Below, piece after piece: positions 4,245-5,591 of a stretch of 5,591 nt of DNA (its first letter is position 1; every line of letters starts with the position of its first letter). The position numbers and the translations under genes were made by a program. The notes beneath the pieces were generated by a model. The model was given only the letters and a program-made list of their open reading frames with translations. It was not told the DNA's origin and did not search any database. Source of the stretch: Candidatus Proteinoplasmatales archaeon SG8-5 (lineage in GTDB: Archaea > Thermoplasmatota > Thermoplasmata > SG8-5); the NCBI GenBank assembly GCA_001595885.1, contig LSSH01000054.1, positions 1 through 5,591 on the forward strand, in the 5' to 3' direction.

Positions 4245-5591
4245 ATGGGGTCCGCGTCGAGGGTTCTGAAGAACACGCTGTTCCTGGTAGCCAGCAATCT
4301 GACCACTAAGTTGCTGGGAGCGGCCTTCATCATCGTGCTGGCCCGCTACCTGGAGGACTTCGGTTTCGGGCAGTACAGCTTTGCTTTTTCGTTTGCAGCC
4401 GTGTTCGTGATAATATCGGATTTCGGTCTCGACGCGCTGACCATCAAGGCGGTTGCCAGGAACCGCGAGCTCGCTGGTGATTTCCTGGAATTGGTTGGGA
4501 TACTCAGACTGGGGCTTTCGCTGCTCATGGTGGCGGTGTCCATCGTCGCGGGCTGGCTCATCGGCCTGGACGAGCACCTGCTGTTGATCATAGTGGTCGC
4601 CGGGGCGAGTTATCTATTCGACAAGATGTCAGGGCTGTTCTACGCCCTGTTCCGCGCCTACGAGAGGATGGAGCTGGAGGCGGCCATCCAGGTAGTGTGG
4701 AAGCTCATCCAGGTCAGCGTAGGGCTGGGGGCCATATACATGGGCTTCAGCCTGCTGGAGATCGTGCTGCTGCTCCTGGTGGTCTCGGTGATACGCTGCA
4801 TCATCGGGTTCACGACCCTCATGTCCCTGGGCGTCAGGCCGAGTAGGAAGACCGTGAAGCCGAAGCAGATAGCCAGGGAATCGGCGCCCTTCGCTGCCTA
4901 CGAGATCGGCAACGCCGTCTACTTCAACCTCATCATCATCGTCTTGTTCCTCATGACGACGGCCGAGGAGACCGGCTGGTACACCGCCGCGTTCCGAGTC
5001 TTCATGTTCCTCATCCTTATACCGGCGGCGTTCGAGACGGCCATATACCCGCTGTTCTCCAGGCTGTACGACGCCTCCCCGCAGGAGATGCGCTTCGCAT
5101 ACGGCAGGTCAATGAAGTACACGCTCGTCGTGGCCATCCCGGTGGCCCTGGTCCTCTGGATGCTCTCCGGGACCTTTGCCGGGCTCTTCGGCTCCGACTT
5201 CCTTAACACGGAGGAGAGTCTCTCGATAATCGCCTTCGCCCTGCCCTTCTTCGTGCTCAACATGCTGATGAAGACGGCGCTGTGGAGCTCTGACGCGCAG
5301 AAGCGGATGGCCGTGAACATCTGGGTGTCGGCGATCATACTGGGGATCGCGGCATACCTGCTGGTGACCGAGGAAGGATACCTGGGCGCGGCAATGGCGC
5401 TCGTCGTGGGCGAGATAGCGCTCTTCATCCTCAACTTCCACGCCCTCAAGAGGAAGGGGTTCGGCCTGGGCGGTCACATCTGGAAGGCGGCCGCGGCCGG
5501 CGCCGCGATGTTCGGCCTGGCATACATGCTCACCGAGTTCATGTCGGCGCGCATCTCCCTCTACCACGCCGTCTTCCTGTCGCTGGTCGTG
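4245..5591 (+). CDS. Wzx-like polysaccharide flippase, MOP superfamily (3' end missing)
   Basis: This is an integral membrane transporter of the polysaccharide-synthesis (PST/Wzx) branch of the MATE-like MOP superfamily, which flips lipid-linked oligosaccharides across the membrane for protein glycosylation or surface glycans. 449 codons are open without a stop to the right edge; family members usually have about 420-500 residues, so little is missing. The N-terminal ARYLEDFGFGQYSFAF (33-48) and SDFGLDALTIKAVARNRE (58-75) match the conserved first and second helices of the family. Hydrophobic helices follow at about 86-107, 111-126, 150-165, 169-190, 225-240, 247-270, 293-315, 325-345, 357-374 and 379-399, and another begins near 413. 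The ATG at 4245 is the first in-frame start that agrees with the family N-terminus. The gene diverges from the protease gene. The exact glycan substrate cannot be read from the sequence. Confidence 0.9.
   Translation, partial: MGSASRVLKNTLFLVASNLTTKLLGAAFIIVLARYLEDFGFGQYSFAFSFAAVFVIISDFGLDALTIKAVARNRELAGDFLELVGILRLGLSLLMVAVSIVAGWLIGLDEHLLLIIVVAGASYLFDKMSGLFYALFRAYERMELEAAIQVVWKLIQVSVGLGAIYMGFSLLEIVLLLLVVSVIRCIIGFTTLMSLGVRPSRKTVKPKQIARESAPFAAYEIGNAVYFNLIIIVLFLMTTAEETGWYTAAFRVFMFLILIPAAFETAIYPLFSRLYDASPQEMRFAYGRSMKYTLVVAIPVALVLWMLSGTFAGLFGSDFLNTEESLSIIAFALPFFVLNMLMKTALWSSDAQKRMAVNIWVSAIILGIAAYLLVTEEGYLGAAMALVVGEIALFILNFHALKRKGFGLGGHIWKAAAAGAAMFGLAYMLTEFMSARISLYHAVFLSLVV

Noticed and set aside
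4919..5567. Minus-strand open frames (176 and 152 codons) opposite the flippase
   Set aside because: The plus strand holds a continuous 449-codon frame with conserved Wzx motifs and regular membrane helices.

Overview
The window looks like chromosomal DNA of a euryarchaeote, most plausibly a GC-rich, Thermoplasmata-like lineage. The reasons are an AbrB-PhoU fusion regulator of the archaeal type, an archaeal-style site-2 protease, TATA-like boxes about 25 nt ahead of start codons with very short or absent leaders, AGG/AGA-dominated arginine codons and frequent ATA. The class-level placement is inference; no rRNA or tRNA is present to confirm it.

Layout. (1) Bases 1-705, +: the 3' part of an ABC transporter ATPase with a C-terminal TOBE domain; its Walker A half lies off the left edge. 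(2) Bases 698-1372, +: a DUF47/PhoU-like protein whose TTG start overlaps the ATPase by 8 nt behind a strong Shine-Dalgarno, so the two are one operon. (3) Bases 1373-1548: an AT-rich promoter region. (4) Bases 1549-2550, +: an AbrB-PhoU phosphate regulator. (5) Bases 2551-2618: a short convergent gap. (6) Bases 2619-4094, -: a membrane-embedded M50 zinc protease with a PDZ domain. (7) Bases 4095-4244: a divergent, AT-rich regulatory region with paired dyads. (8) Bases 4245-5591, +: a Wzx-like polysaccharide flippase that runs open off the right edge.

How they work together. The left half reads as an uptake and regulation unit: an importer-type ATPase co-translated with one PhoU-superfamily protein and followed by a second that carries its own DNA-binding-type domain. 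The expected theme is phosphate or phosphorus-compound uptake, but the ATPase is of the MalK/PotA/FbpC type rather than PstB, so the substrate is not settled. The right half is envelope-related: an intramembrane protease and a lipid-linked glycan flippase transcribed divergently from a shared 150-nt region.

The main unexplained signals are a sharp 53-nt AT-rich island inside the phoU coding region at the AbrB/PhoU domain boundary, two near-identical AATGNNNCATT dyads flanking the protease promoter, and a palindrome abutting the phoU TATA box. No CRISPR, insertion sequence, tRNA or rRNA was seen.
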